A DNA stretch of 64,000 nt from Siphonodentalium dalli. Taxonomy: Eukaryota; Mollusca; Scaphopoda; Gadilida; Siphonodentaliidae. Of this stretch, positions 12,575 through 24,040 are shown piece after piece. The stretch covers positions 56,500,025 through 56,564,024 of the forward strand of contig CP136068.1 in assembly GCA_032622095.1 (NCBI GenBank), in the 5' to 3' direction. The translations under genes were made by a program, and so were the position numbers. Below the pieces are notes generated by a model, which did not search any database, was not told the DNA's origin, and was given only the letters and a program-made list of their open reading frames with translations. Each line of letters opens with the position of its first letter. Position 1 is the stretch's first letter.

Positions 12575-12690
12575 ACGTATACAAAAGGCCCCTAGTAAGA
12601 CTATAGGGCCATATAAATAGACATATAAAGGGTCCCTCGTAAGACTATAGGGCCATAGAAATAGGCGGACAAATGTCCCTCAGACGTAGT
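12575..12690 (+). repeat. Short 44-bp tandem repeat
   Basis: Two to three units carrying gtaagactatagggccata, starting near 12591 and 12635, with a degenerate copy on each side. Confidence 0.6.
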
Positions 12691-12699
12691 GTGGAACCG

Positions 12700-13522
12700 T
12701 TAGAAATGGGAGGTGTTTAGGGATATTTAAAAAACACGCCCCTGGGTACAGTCAGACCCTATATCATCAGTCGTTATCACAAATATGTAATGTTTCGACC
12801 AAAAACGTGTTTGGGGAGGGGCAGCTGAAGTCCAGTTTCTCGAAAACCGTTCAAAATTTCTGTCAACTTCTTTCTTCATATGCTTGTCAGATAACTACTA
12901 CGCCTTACGGATTAAATATTTCGGCATTATTGCAATATCCGTTTGAATAATGTTTGAAAAATAATGTTTTTGTGAACAAGGGCGATTTTTCAGCAAAAAA
13001 TAAATGTTTCGGCTCCAAATGGCAGGAAAATCTAAACTAACCAACACGTTTTACATATCAAGTAGAGATATGGTATGATGTAGAAATTTTAACACCAACA
13101 ACGTTGGCAAATAACTTAGGACATAGCCGCGCAGTGCTCGCTTTACCAAAATCGTTAATTTCTGGAAAAAGAAACTCGTGGGTATCGTTCATCGTCGATT
13201 TGATAATAGCCACCACCGATTCCGTTATATTTCACAATCATTTTCGTCAATGATATATATTTCTCCTTCAAAAAAATTTGGCCGCTACTAGCTTGCATAC
13301 ATGTATTGTATGCTCGGCAGTGAGGAATCAGTCTGTGATGCTGGCATAGTTAAGTTTTGTGAATGGTTGCTCAGTGAAGGCCAGAATAATGTTCGTATTT
13401 ATATTGTAAAAGACCCGTGGCATTAGATTCTCCGCTAGATTATCATCAGTTGATCGGATACTTCCAGAGAACAGCATCGCACACTTGATAAAGTTTTGAG
13501 TGACATGGACTTTTCATTTCAG
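12700..13522. other. Unassigned interval upstream of receptor-like exon
   Basis: No earlier exon of the receptor-like gene could be recognised here. All forward frames are interrupted. If the gene is real, this would be intron, and the polypyrimidine-AG just before 13523 would be its acceptor. Confidence 0.3.
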
Positions 13523-13639
13523 ATATTTGGAGCTTTGGCTACTTACTTCGTTGTGCTTGTGCAGTTCCAACAAGCTGCACCCACTTCGTCATCAGCGGGG
13601 TCGTGCAACTGTTCTGCTATTACAAACACAACTCTGTAG
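13523..13639 (+). CDS. Gustatory-receptor-like protein, last coding exon (partial)
   Basis: The 38 codons plus TAG stop begin Ile-Phe-Gly-Ala-Leu. Residues 7-15 are T-Y-F-V-V-L-V-Q-F, a match to the TYhhhhhQF signature in transmembrane segment 7 of insect gustatory receptors and invertebrate Gr-like proteins. The first half is hydrophobic, as expected for TM7; a short polar tail with two Cys and several Ser/Thr/Asn follows. A candidate splice acceptor (acttttcatttcag) lies directly before 13523, and Gr genes commonly have a phase-0 intron close to this point. The frame stays open back to about 13502, so the exact exon start is uncertain. No upstream exon is visible in the window, so this may be the tail of a multi-exon gene with long introns or a stranded pseudo-exon. 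A dispersed repeat begins just after the stop. The family call rests on one motif. Confidence 0.5.
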   Translation: MFGALATYFVVLVQFQQAAPTSSSAGSCNCSAITNTTL

Positions 13640-13641
13640 AA

Positions 13642-14280
13642 GATTCGCTGCGGCAGTATATATTCCATATGACAAAGTCGCTAGTAGTTTGGTGGCGAGC
13701 GGTTATGTTTATATCTCTTGAATATCCACCTATAGGGGCTTTGTCCTATTATTATGTTTACATCTCTTGAATATATCCACATAAAGGAGCCCTATATCGT
13801 ATTATTATGTTTATATCTCTTGGATATCCACATAAAGGGGGCCTGTCGTATTATTATGTGTACATCTCTTGAATATCCACCTACACTGAGGGGGCCTATC
13901 ATTCTATTAGTTTTATATCTCTTGAATATCCACATAAATGGGCCTATCACATTATTAAATGGGGGCCTGCAGTATTCTGAATTATGTTTACATCTCTTGA
14001 ATATTCACCTATATGGGGCCTATCGTATTAGTATTTTTATATCTCTTGAATATCCACCTACATGTGTCATGTCGTATTGTTATGTTTATATCTCTTGAAT
14101 ATCCACCTATAGTGGGCCTATCATATTATTATGTTTTTATCTCTTGAATATCCACCAAAAGTGGGCCTATCATATTAATATGTTTATATCTCTTGAATAT
14201 CCACTTATAGGGCCTATCATATTATGTTTATATCTCTTGAATATCCACATATAGGGGGCCTGTCGTATTATTATACCCCC
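13642..14280 (+). repeat. ~50-bp tandem array (ctcttgaatatccac)
   Basis: About eleven units carry tttatatctcttgaatatcc followed by a variable ggggcctatc-gtattatta segment. The array is preceded by a unique leader (gcggcagtatatattccata and following). The same leader plus a shorter array recurs at 45240-45480, so this is one dispersed family, not a purely local satellite. Confidence 0.85.
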
Positions 14281-14282
14281 TT

Positions 14283-14481
14283 TTAAAAAAGTGGGTGTAT
14301 ACTGTTTTGCACTTGTCAGTGCATGCGTCGGTCCGATGTCTGTTCATGTCATAACTTGAACAGAAGTGCTCGGATCTCAATGAAATTTAGTATAAATGTT
14401 CACCACTATGAGAACATTCAATGGAGGTTTCCATCAGTCTGTTCGGGTTTTCCATACTAGAGTTATTCAAGGACGGTGTTA
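14283..14481 (+). repeat. Repeat fragment with cccccttttaaaaaagtggg start
   Basis: It starts with a short hairpin-capable block followed by tcagtgcatgcgtcggtccg-like sequence and text of the type 'ggatctcaatgaaattt', typical of nonautonomous elements in marine invertebrates. It ends at the target duplication of the next element. A family name cannot be given. Confidence 0.4.
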
Positions 14482-15414
14482 GTCCAAGTCTTCTCGTACT
14501 AAAACTAGCTAAGATTTTGGGATGGAGATGCTAGTATTTAGTCCGAGTTCCAGGCCCATGCATTCCTATGACACGACTTAAGCGTTAGTGACCCGCTCAA
14601 ATAAAACCACAATTATATGAAATAAAATATCACAATTGCTACAATAAACGGATAGTTTCCGCAGAAGACATGCTATTTGATCTGAAACCCACATCGGTTG
14701 TGAATTGAAAGCGGTAATTTAATGTGAAAAGAAACATTTGCCGCAGTGTTTACATATTTTTTAAAGTATGCGAACTCAGTTGACCTTGCGAACTGCGTTC
14801 GGCATTTTCCGGTGAAAATATTCCGTAGATTTTCAATCAACCACGCACGATGAATTCTCCATTGTAATCGTAATTATACGTGACAATAAATAAATAAATA
14901 CATAGATTAAATACATATTGAAGATATAAATGTAATACATTAAATAAATTACGGGAATTACAACCATCTCACAGTTTAAAACAGTGTAAACACAATGAGC
15001 ATTAGAATATCATGGGGGCCGCCATTTTGTTTGTATCGAAATTCGTCTCGGCCAAAACAAACACCGGACAATGCCGAAGTTCTTCGGAACCTGAGTTCGG
15101 CTTTCAGTTAAGTAAACAAACAGAAAAAACAACGATGTTTGTGGCAATCAACCGGAATATTCTATGTGTAATTTAACATTAAAGTTAGATTATTATACAA
15201 CATTATGACCATAAGATGTCACTCTTACCGATGTATATAGCATCATGTATTGCTTTGTTAGGTAAATCGAGTAAAATACACCACAGATTCCCGCCACAGA
15301 TCCTGGGCGTAACTCGTGTCATAGGAATGCATGGGCCTGGAACTCGGACTAAATACTAGCATCGATCTCCATCCCAAAATCTTAGCTAGTTTTAGTACGA
15401 GAAGACTTGGACTA
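14482..15414. mobile_element. Long-TIR DNA element with 9-bp TSD
   Basis: Terminal inverted repeats of about 100 bp start TAGTCCAAGTCTTCTCG at both ends and differ mainly by a 4-nt indel. Perfect 9-bp duplications, GGACGGTGT, lie at 14473-14481 and 15415-15423. The interior has no ORF of transposase length, so it is nonautonomous. Long TIRs with a 9-bp TSD suggest a Mutator-like superfamily, but the related element at 18347 has an 8-bp TSD, so the assignment is open. Confidence 0.85.
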
Positions 15415-15423
15415 GGACGGTGT

Positions 15424-16584
15424 ATGCTTGATGTGGAAGAAATATATTAGTGATAGAGTAACCGTTCTTGACATTGATGACGATAGAATATGCGGAAAAC
15501 AACTCCAACTGGAACCAGGCGTTTTCTTATATATTTTTCAAGTATACCTATCCTAAAAAAATTACACGACAAAACAATGTGAAGAATATATACAAACACT
15601 GAATTATTTAATGTCCATATTCAAATCCCTTGGCTATTTAATGCTGATAGAAGATTTCAATGCCAACGTTGAAAAGCACGACGCGAGGAACAGAGCGTTT
15701 GCACAACTGCTAGATATGGTAAAATTGTCATCTGCGCACTGCAAATGAGCTTCTATATGTGTCAAGACCACATTTGTCCCCGCGGACGGTGGCCCTGGTT
15801 CGGTCATTGATCATATCCTTATACCCTCACCGGAACTTCATAGAGTTGAACACATTGAAGTCCTGGACGACATTGTATCAAATCATCGCTCCATATTTTT
15901 GAAAATCATATATGATATTGCAACGTCCACTAGTAGAACTACATCCATGCCAAAGATAGACTGGAAACGACCCATTGGTTCCGCTGATTCCATAGATGCT
16001 TATCAGCTCTATATACACATCAACTTAGAATTTCGTACAATTAGTAACAAAAACGAAATAGATGCTTATTACAACGATAGTCACAATTGTATCAGAAGCA
16101 GCTCGCATATCGATTCCACCTAAGAAATTCAATCGTCACCTCAGACCATTTTATAATGATGTTGTGAAGGAGCTCCACAACGAAATAGTCCTGAGGCGAC
16201 GTGAGTTGATTTATTATGCCAGACCTCGAGATCAGTCACACCCGGCATACCGAACATACAAGGAATATAAATGTTTATTTCGTCGCGAATTTCGGAAATC
16301 AAATGAAAAACACATCCAACAACTTGATGATCGACTTGATAGATTAGCAGAAATGGATATTAACGCCTTTTTAAGAACCTTCAATAAACAAGACAGTCAA
16401 AGACAGTGGGGTCGCTCACCAGACTTCAAAGACTGATAAGACTGGGACTCTGGAGACCATAACAGTCAGAAATTTTCATAATCACTTTAAAAGTAGATAT
16501 AAACAGGATATGTGGCTAGAGAGGCTTCATGTATGTAGATCGGTGAATATCTACCTTTAAATTACCAACTGTACACTACTGATC
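15424..16584 (+). pseudogene. LINE-1 copy, endonuclease domain and linker (decayed)
   Basis: Conceptual translation gives the C-terminal half of an apurinic-endonuclease domain: a degraded GDFNA-like block (EDFNANVEKHDARN, about 15650), then PGSVIDHIL (about 15800), then SNHRSIF (about 15880), corresponding to the family's D-N, D-H and S-D/N-H motifs. Next comes a basic linker (RPFYNDVVKELHNE..., about 16145-16436) of the kind that joins endonuclease to reverse transcriptase in APE-type LINEs. Stops and frameshifts interrupt it, so it is dead. The LINE breaks at about 16584, immediately before a 15-base C run, and resumes with reverse transcriptase at about 18066. The N-terminal part of the endonuclease is missing, perhaps through 5' truncation. 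The clade (CR1/L2/Jockey/RTE-X-like) cannot be settled by eye. Confidence 0.75.
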
Positions 16585-17489
16585 ACCCCCCCCCCCCCCC
16601 TCCAGCTCAACATATCCCCTCCCGACCGGGCTCCAGACTCCCAAGTCTTAGGTTGGAATTTCACAACCGATATCTCAAACTTTCTCAATTGTTGGAAATT
16701 TCCAATTTCCAATTTTAATGATTTTATTAGACACAAAAGTGTTAAGTCCCCATAGCCCCATCATTTCTTAACAGACAATATCTTTATAAAGCAAAGTTTT
16801 CCGCGCAATCACACAGCTTGAACGAATTTTTTAATGATCTCAGATTACGTTATGACTGTGATAAGTTAAGGGCAATATGCAACATGGAAATAACAGCATT
16901 TCAACAGAAGTGGTTAATTCTGGAGAAAGCACTGGCCTTCACATAATAATATGCCCACCGACAAATATATTCCATTTATCCGGGCAAACCGAAAAACATC
17001 TAAGATAATAACTACATATTTCGTTCAATCATCCAGACTCCAGACTAAAAGAATAATGTGGTACAACGACTTAATTCAATCGACAACCATGACGAATTTC
17101 TCAACAAAAAAAGCCATTTGCACCGGCCTATTGTTATGACCTCCTTAAGATCGATATTCGATTTTGCCGTGGCGCAAATAAATTTAGCTAAATTATGTCA
17201 ACGTCGAGATCAAGACAACGTTACCAGCAACTGATATATTACAGTAACCATTCTTCTACAATATCATTCATATTGCCACCAGTGGTACGAAAGTAGGCCA
17301 GACGCCCACACGCACAATGCATGTGGTCGTCTGGAACGCGCGCGCCAGTCAAATGTATGCATAAATGTAAGTTGTTTGATTACCCCTCCCCCACACGGCC
17401 CATTGATAAATGTTTGAATGTACACATGTATGTAAAATGACTGCTTATATATGTATATCTTTGGGTAATAAACATTTAAAAAAAAAATC
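16585..17489 (+). pseudogene. 3' end of a different LINE-like retroelement with poly-A
   Basis: This segment starts with a C15 tract inside LINE-1. It includes a short coding remnant (about 16795-16945, with FFNDLRLRYDCDK and FQQKWLIL) resembling the C-terminal zone after the reverse transcriptase of some LINEs, and a second remnant at 16951-17139. It ends with AATAAA at 17467-17472 followed by ten A's (17478-17487). The polyadenylated end supports retrotransposition. Stops occur throughout and the parent family is uncertain. Confidence 0.5.
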
Positions 17490-18065
17490 ATTTCTTAACA
17501 GGTTGACCTCATGTTAACAAATCTGAATCTCAGTCACTAAGGGATCCTTCATACTACATGTAAGCTAAATGGGCCAACCTCTCTTGAGAAGACATTTTAA
17601 GTATTACTATAGAGACATACAGTTATGTCCCTGGTCCCACCCTATTTATCTGAATAAATTTGAATCCCAGGCACCAAAGAACCCTTCATACTAAATATCA
17701 GTAAAATAGACCTGATGGTCCGTGTGAAGGAAGCATATTAAGAGGAAAACTGTCCTTTGCTTGGCCCCTAGTTGACCCCATTTAAAACAAATGACCCCAT
17801 TTGAACAAATCTGAACTCCGGTCACTCAATGACCCGTCATACCAAATATGAACCCATTCAACCTGATGGTACATGAGAAGAAGTCGTTTTTAAGAATTAC
17901 TATGGAGGGCAATAGTTATGGCCCTGGTTTCATAACCATTTGACAGAGTGACTTCATTTGAACAAATCTGAATGTGAGTCACCTAGGGAACATCCACACC
18001 AAATATGAACCCATTCAGTCTTATGATCTAGAGAAGATGTTCAAAGAATTGTTGACAGATGGATG
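17490..18065 (+). repeat. HINE-2-like tandem repeat fragment inside LINE-1
   Basis: About three ~165-bp units carry gacctcatttgaacaaatct, taccaaatatgaacccattc and ggagggcaatagttatggcc. The same units occur at 40395, 59190 and 60840. The fragment stops after gacagatggatggg without the terminal hairpin seen in the full copies, so it is 3'-truncated before LINE-1 resumes. Confidence 0.75.
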
Positions 18066-20075
18066 GGCGATTCATTGTGTTATGAACACTTTGTACATGG
18101 TGGTGATTTCCTCCAGCTCTCAATAATTGCTTTTGTCGAGGGTGGTGGAATTCAATCACGTACTCTCACGAGCAAAAGTTGGCATGATACTTCCTCTATA
18201 TAAAGGCGGAAACAAACCCAAAAATAAGTTTGACAGTTACCGCGCCATCACAATGCTTCCTATGCTATACAAGATATTTGAGAAAACAATTCTCGTGCGC
18301 CTTGAAACCGATTCCCCCGAACTCATGAAAGTGCCCCCTCTTCAACTAGTCCAAGTCTTCTCGTACTAAAACCAGCTAAGATATTGGTATGGCGAGATGC
18401 TATCCAGCATCTCGCCATACCAATATCTTAGCTGGTTTTAGTACGAGAAGACTTGGACTATCTTCAACATGGTTTCCAAAAAGGAATTAGCTGTTTGAAC
18501 TCATCATTTATAATACACGAGTCAATATCGTTCACAGCCGAAAATCACAGTACCTTATTTGCACGTTTCTTAGATGTCCACAAAGCATTTGATACGGTTT
18601 GGATTAACGGACATCTTCTCAAACTATATCAGCGTGGCTTCCAATGGAAAATTTGGCACATTGATCATCAACTCCCTCTTATGTCGATTTAGTGCTTTGT
18701 CCGATTTAACGACTGTGTTTCTCGCCTTTTCGAAATACAACAGGGAACCAGGCAGGCCTGTATCTTGTCCCCTCTGTTCTACATGATATTCATTGACGAC
18801 CTTATATACACTCTTGACCAGAGCAAACATAGCTTGCGCTTTGGCTCATCCGTCAGGCTCAGTGTGTGCGTCACCAACCCAAGCAGATGACATGACTCTA
18901 CTGACTTTAACCGCTCCGGGTGTACAACTGTTGTGTAACATATGTAGTACATTCAGCCAAAAATGGAAATTCAAATATAACCAAGACAAATATAAAATAA
19001 TAGTGTTCAATGAGCGCATGCACATCTGTTCAAACATCTCGAAGTACAAAATCGTGGCTTATAAATGGAAAACATATTCATGAGTCGAACCAAGTTACGC
19101 ATCATGGTATTCCCCTCAGTAACAAGGATCAGGTGAACAACCTCACTAATCACATTTGTCAGAAACTTAATTAGAGCATCATATTTCATGCTGAGCAAGT
19201 CGGGTATGTATGCTGGGGGAATAACTCAACTTAGTTCAAACCTGTTATATAACACAATTGTCTTACCAAGAGGCCTATATGGGAGCGAATTTCTTTCCGG
19301 CATATCCACATCAAAGAAAATTCATTGGAAAAAAACCCATCGATTTTGCAAGGGCTCCCATATAGGACCTGAACTGATGCAGTCGACGTAAACATCTCCG
19401 TAATAATTATAATATCAGATGAATTTATGTCGAAATTTATGTCGACTGGAACTGATGTTGTCTTAGGGACATTCCCCATTACGGCCCTCATTGAAAAACG
19501 CAAACTCGCGCTAATCGGAAATCTTTGTATAGAACATCCCTGATCAAATCGTCAAAAGAAATGTGCATGTGTCGTTTAGACAGCACATGGAAGCATGGAA
19601 GCAGCTAGTCTGTCAGGGCGTATCACACTTCCAGGAAGCGGCATGGAAAGCACGTCTTCATAGAGAAAGTTCAGGTCAACACTTTTCAGATAGCTACAGC
19701 TCACTGGCTGTTTCGCCTTTGTGGTTCACGTGTAGAGCTTATCCACAATACAAAGTTGAATTCCTTGAAAGTTGAAATTCCTAGCAAAATCCGAGATTCC
19801 CGAAAACGGAAAGTGTATTCTCTGTAATAAACAAAACAGTAACAAAGTTGAACACAGCATCATTGTGTGTCCGGAAATATCTGCGACAAGGAATGACATT
19901 CCTTGCTTCATAGAAATCGACAAGCTCACCACCTACGAACAGATGATGATATTTCTGTCACGCATCCCACCACATGTTCGGGAAAAAAAACGAATATTAA
20001 AATAATTATTATATTTACAACAAGGAGTACGAGCTGCTCCGGGCATTGATGATATCCTACCTGTTATTCCATGAT
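18066..20075 (+). pseudogene. LINE-1 copy, reverse transcriptase and C-terminal zinc knuckle (decayed)
   Basis: Reading frames in sequence show RT blocks: AKVGMILPLYKGG and the YRAITMLPMLYKIFEK block (about 18170-18290); then, after a palindromic MITE, HGFQKGISC and LDVHKAFDTVW (about 18475-18605); then GTRQACILSPLFYMIFIDDL (about 18740-18800); and ADDMTLL (about 18885), which is the catalytic [YF]xDD block with its first residue lost. Downstream are thumb-like sequence (about 18940-19020) and a CILC...H...C knuckle (about 19815-19875). Several frameshifts and stops make it nonfunctional. A LINE needs this domain for target-primed reverse transcription. It is the continuation of 15424-16584. 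Confidence 0.8.
18347..18460. mobile_element. Perfectly palindromic 114-bp MITE in LINE-1 RT
   Basis: Two 55-bp arms are exact reverse complements around a 4-nt centre. The ends, TAGTCCAAGTCTTCTCG, are the same as in the 933-bp element at 14482. An 8-bp duplication, TCTTCAAC, flanks it (18339-18346 and 18461-18468). Removing the element and one duplication restores the RT reading frame between the finger block and HGFQKGISC, which proves insertion into the LINE. No base change separates the arms, so it is young or has been gene-converted. Confidence 0.9.
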
Positions 20076-20220
20076 TGTAGTATAGCAATATGGAGTGTAA
20101 ATAATGTATGCACCCCGTCCGAGGAAGCAGCACTCGCAATATATACGCAAAGCTGACTGGACCCACACTTGCATAACCATAGACTGTATTGTCAACCACA
20201 AACACACGTGCGTGTATCTT

Positions 20221-20320
20221 CTATACGTGACCATCCTCAGTGTGTAATAAAGCCTGTATCGAGGATTTGCCTTTCTTCGGAGAAATGCTACTACTTTCTT
20301 CGGATTTTCGCCTTTTTAGA
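20221..20320 (-). repeat. Dispersed repeat shared with 44340-44420
   Basis: The blocks gcctttcttcggagaaatgc and tactactttcttcgga have close reverse-complement matches at 44340-44420, together with a nearby tcctcagtgtgt block. It lies just beyond the end of LINE-1 coding and could be part of that LINE's 3' UTR. Confidence 0.6.
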
Positions 20321-20409
20321 CTGCGGTACCTTTGTGCAAACGACGTTTTCACCCTCTTAATTATAATATTTTCTTACAGATCTTCTTTTCCCAATATCTA
20401 GATTGAATA

Positions 20410-21100
20410 CTAAAGGTATATATCCAACATAATTGGTCATTTGGAATAATGTTTCAAAGATATTCCTCATTTAGTTGGAAAATTTATCCAACCGGAGGGT
20501 AAATTGTGATCTTGGGAAGCCCTTTAAATTCTTGCTACACGCTGTGAGTACATTCCATTGTGGGAACAGTAGTCTTGTGTAGAGAAGTCGGTTGGAACAC
20601 GTAGAAATAAATTGTGGTTCAGATAATCGATGTTTTAGGATGAACTCGACTGTACCACATTAGTCGATCGCATAGAAAAATCTGTAACCTTTTCGTCGAT
20701 TAACTGTAACCATTAGTCGATATCGAAATTTAGTTTTTATCAATATTATAATTCAAATCGGCAGATAACGCACTATATAATGCATTGGTGCATGTGCACA
20801 CGATGCCCGTGGTGTGCCTTAGTATGAATATGTACAAAACCTCCCTGGTTACAGTGCATGGGTGTATTCGTCAATGCTGCATGATGCATGTTTATTCGCG
20901 TATCCAGGATATCATAAATGTGGATTTTTATACATTGCAGTTCTATTGAAATTTTAGGATATGTGGATCTCACCATGCACTATTGATCTTTCCACAGCTG
21001 TGAATCAAATCATTATTAGCAGATATTTTCGACCAATCAGCGATTGAGCTGCAATGCAAATTATGATGCATCTTTCTTCGCCTTAAATCTGCATACTTAA
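20410..21100. other. No recognised feature
   Basis: Mixed AT-rich sequence. Small ORFs only; no repeat partner noticed. Confidence 0.3.
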
Positions 21101-21101
21101 T

Positions 21102-21578
21102 TTAAAGGTACTCAATCCGTAAAGAGGGTCCCCATCTCAACAGATTCCAACAACAACAATCCGATCAGAGGGTCCTATATTACTATTTCTTTGGCTTTGG
21201 GGGTAAAAAATATGTGATTCGAGTCGAGGAACCCATCAAACAAAGCTCAGAGTTATTAGATATTGATTTTTCAAATCTGTTATGTTCTCGAGATGAGTAC
21301 TAATAACTGCCGTAATCTGCTCTGGATGTGTACTCCAAATCTATTCAAACAGACAAGGATGAATAACTCTAAAATCAAGTGGTAATTTTAACGCAATTTT
21401 GACTGAGTTCTGGGCCAGATAGTATTCCCGATAATGAAAAATAATAGATTTCTAAAATCGATATCTAACAAATCTGAGCTTTGATGGGTGACTTCCTCGA
21501 CTCGAATCAAATATTTTTGACCCCCGAAGCCATTGAAATAGTAATTGAGAGGAGTTTTATCGGGTTGAGTACCTTTAA
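21102..21578. mobile_element. TTAA-flanked MITE (piggyBac-like)
   Basis: Inverted arms at about 21102-21280 and 21430-21578 share gtgattcgagtcgagga-like blocks. The termini are TTAA-AGGTACTCAA and its complement, giving a TTAA duplication at 21102-21105 and 21575-21578. TTAA target use is characteristic of piggyBac and also of Kolobok elements. No transposase is encoded. Confidence 0.75.
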
Positions 21579-21789
21579 GTGTTGAATTGCCTACATTCAA
21601 AACTGTTTTGTTGTCAAATCATAATGCACTGGAATTTATATTTAGCCCATGATGTTGGCAACTTTTTCATGGTCATAAGAATGTTTTTCACTTTGCATGT
21701 GACTTGTCATAATTTTCACAATTAAAGGCGAAAATGTATGTTCTCAGGTGTACATATTCTTAGAGTAAGATATATATGTCTGTTCCCGA

Positions 21790-24040
21790 TAGTCCAGGAG
21801 ATATTGGTCGACCTCTGCACCCCCCCCCCCAGGACTTAACTTCACCCCACTAATTTTCTTCCTTATGGTCTCCTCTAATTTTTTTCACTTGTTAACAAGA
21901 AAAAAAAGTGGCCGCAGAGACTCCAGACAAGATGGCGTCCATCATGGCGGCCATTTTTTTAAATGCACCAGGTCTCTTTGATCGCCATTATAGTAAAGAT
22001 GATAGCACATGCGGTCTTGTTTTCCGCTCGATTCGTTATGCTAATATACAACCCTTACAAATTTGCCAAAAATCCGACACCAGAATTAAATATGGCGGCC
22101 AAGATGGCCGCCGAAATGTGAAAATATGCTATTTTTCTGACATGTTACCACATTTCGTTTGTCTCTGTGGGAAAATGTTACAATTTTTGCGTCATATTAT
22201 ACATTTATCATATAGAGGAGTCATTGGCGAACACATGGGGACCATAATATGCATTCATTGCGGGATATTTTTGTCCGATATCACGTTTTCCCAAATGCCG
22301 GTATCATAGGTCAAAGCCGAATCTCCGTTAATAACGCGATGTTATGTTTCGAATCAATGATTGTTATTGCTATTATAACAACACCCATGCATATATATTT
22401 GCAGGAGATACTCGAGCTAGGATTCCTCTTATACCTGAGTTGAGGAATATTTACCCAAATCGTAGATGGGGGCCAAAATGGCCACCAGAAATAAAAAATC
22501 GCCGAAAATCGCTGATTTTAACATCAGTGAGCATTATTGTCATGATAACTCCACACCTGCTTACTATTGTAAGTTGGGAACACTTAGGTGAAGAACTTTC
22601 CTTGTACCATATCCAAATAAAAGTCCCCCTAATCCAAAATGGCGCCCACAATGGCGGACATATTTTGAAAAATCACCGAAATTCCCTCATATTCACATCA
22701 TTAAGCATTATTGTCGAGACAACTCCATCCATGCGTACAGTTGAGTTGGAAATACTGAGGTGAAGTAATTACCTTACATCTCATGCAAGAAATGGTTTTC
22801 CAAATCAAAGATGGCGGCCAAAATGGCGACCGAAATTTGAAAACAGCCTACATTCCTTTACTTTCTTAGGATGGGCGTTATTGTTTCGCGATTTCTACTC
22901 ACCATTACATGTTGATATGTATGAATTATCCATTAGGGTTTGGCAAGTGATACCCACAGTCAATATGGCGGCCAAACTGGCGGGCAGAAATTGAAAAGAA
23001 GCCGATATTATCACATACTAATTTCAACTTTTTGTCATAATATTGATTTGTATAAACGAAACGGTACATAATATAAGCCATATATTAGTTCCAATGTAAG
23101 TCGTAGCCTTTTGGAAGGATGAAAACCCACAATCGCAATGTGGCATTTCAAAATCCATTCTCCACTAAGGGCTCATACTGGCCGTAACCGTATATAGGTG
23201 CGCCGAATAGTCATATTATGACTTCCAAGAATCAAAACAACAGTACCTGAGCTTATTCTGAATTGCCACATTCAGCATTATCTAGACTCGTTTCCGTCTC
23301 TTCGTCAGATTAATCTATCTCACTCACAACAACAGTTCACTACTCTTCTTTGTAGGAGTGTGCCACTAATCGGAATGTTTCAAACAATACATATGCCGAA
23401 AGCTTGGAATTCTTAGCGAGCTTCATTCGTGGTATAGCTTATGCTATAATTCAGATGCTACATATGGGGTATATGCGTCATCTTGTGCGATACACTATAA
23501 AGGTATTCGGTCGATGCGTATATACTAGCTTTCAGAATGACCTATCTATCTGCGTATTGTCAGCTTTGGTGACCTAATGGGGATAACAACGTGTACACCT
23601 GGTGATCTTCCCAAACAGCCACTTCTCAATATATGGTTCATCAATTCACATACTCATCTAATGCACTGACGTACCCGGACAACTTCTGTATATGGCTTCG
23701 AATGCTGAAAGCCCGACATTTGACGGATGCATTTCTGCTAAGGCGTAGAAGACCATAATGCATAATATACCCAAACTCCTTGAACATGGTCATAAGAACA
23801 AGCTTGTTGGCGTCCAGCAATCGTCTCACCGAACAGATCCAAGCAGATGATAACAATACACACGGTGCTCGTTTGTGGGTATGTGTCATGATAGTGGAAA
23901 TGAAATTGGACCATGACTGCACCGCCCCTTATTTTGTTATGTTTTAGATTCAGACAGGATCTCATGTGTGGCTTTGCTTTCCTTGTATGCTAAGATTGTA
24001 TGTTCCCATCCGTTTGGAAGCCGTTCTTAAACAACTGGAC
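21790..24040 (+). repeat. Palindrome 2, left arm
   Basis: It begins TAGTCCAGGAGATATTGG. Apart from the MITE in the partner arm, it is an imperfect reverse complement of 24590-27342. The outer part contains about five spaced blocks of the type atggcggccaaaatggcg (about 22095, 22465, 22640, 22810 and 22965), each followed by gaaatttgaaaa-like text, with a period of about 155-185 bp. The inner part carries a decayed coding remnant. A C13 tract lies near 21820. The ends are TAGTCC..GGACTA with CGA on both outer flanks, a possible 3-bp duplication that could be chance. Confidence 0.85.
23600..23965 (-). pseudogene. Unrecognised coding remnant, left mirrored copy
   Basis: Minus-strand translation in two overlapping frames gives HTHKRAPCVLLSSAW, a downstream SVRRLLDANKL block and DEPYIEKW. 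The mirrored plus-strand copy at 24613-25080 has aligned blocks (HVHKLAPRALFFSAG, TRQLRGVTQF, DEPSIEK). Conservation of a peptide between arms, with frame breaks in both, indicates a formerly coding segment that has decayed. I do not recognise the protein family. Confidence 0.45.
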
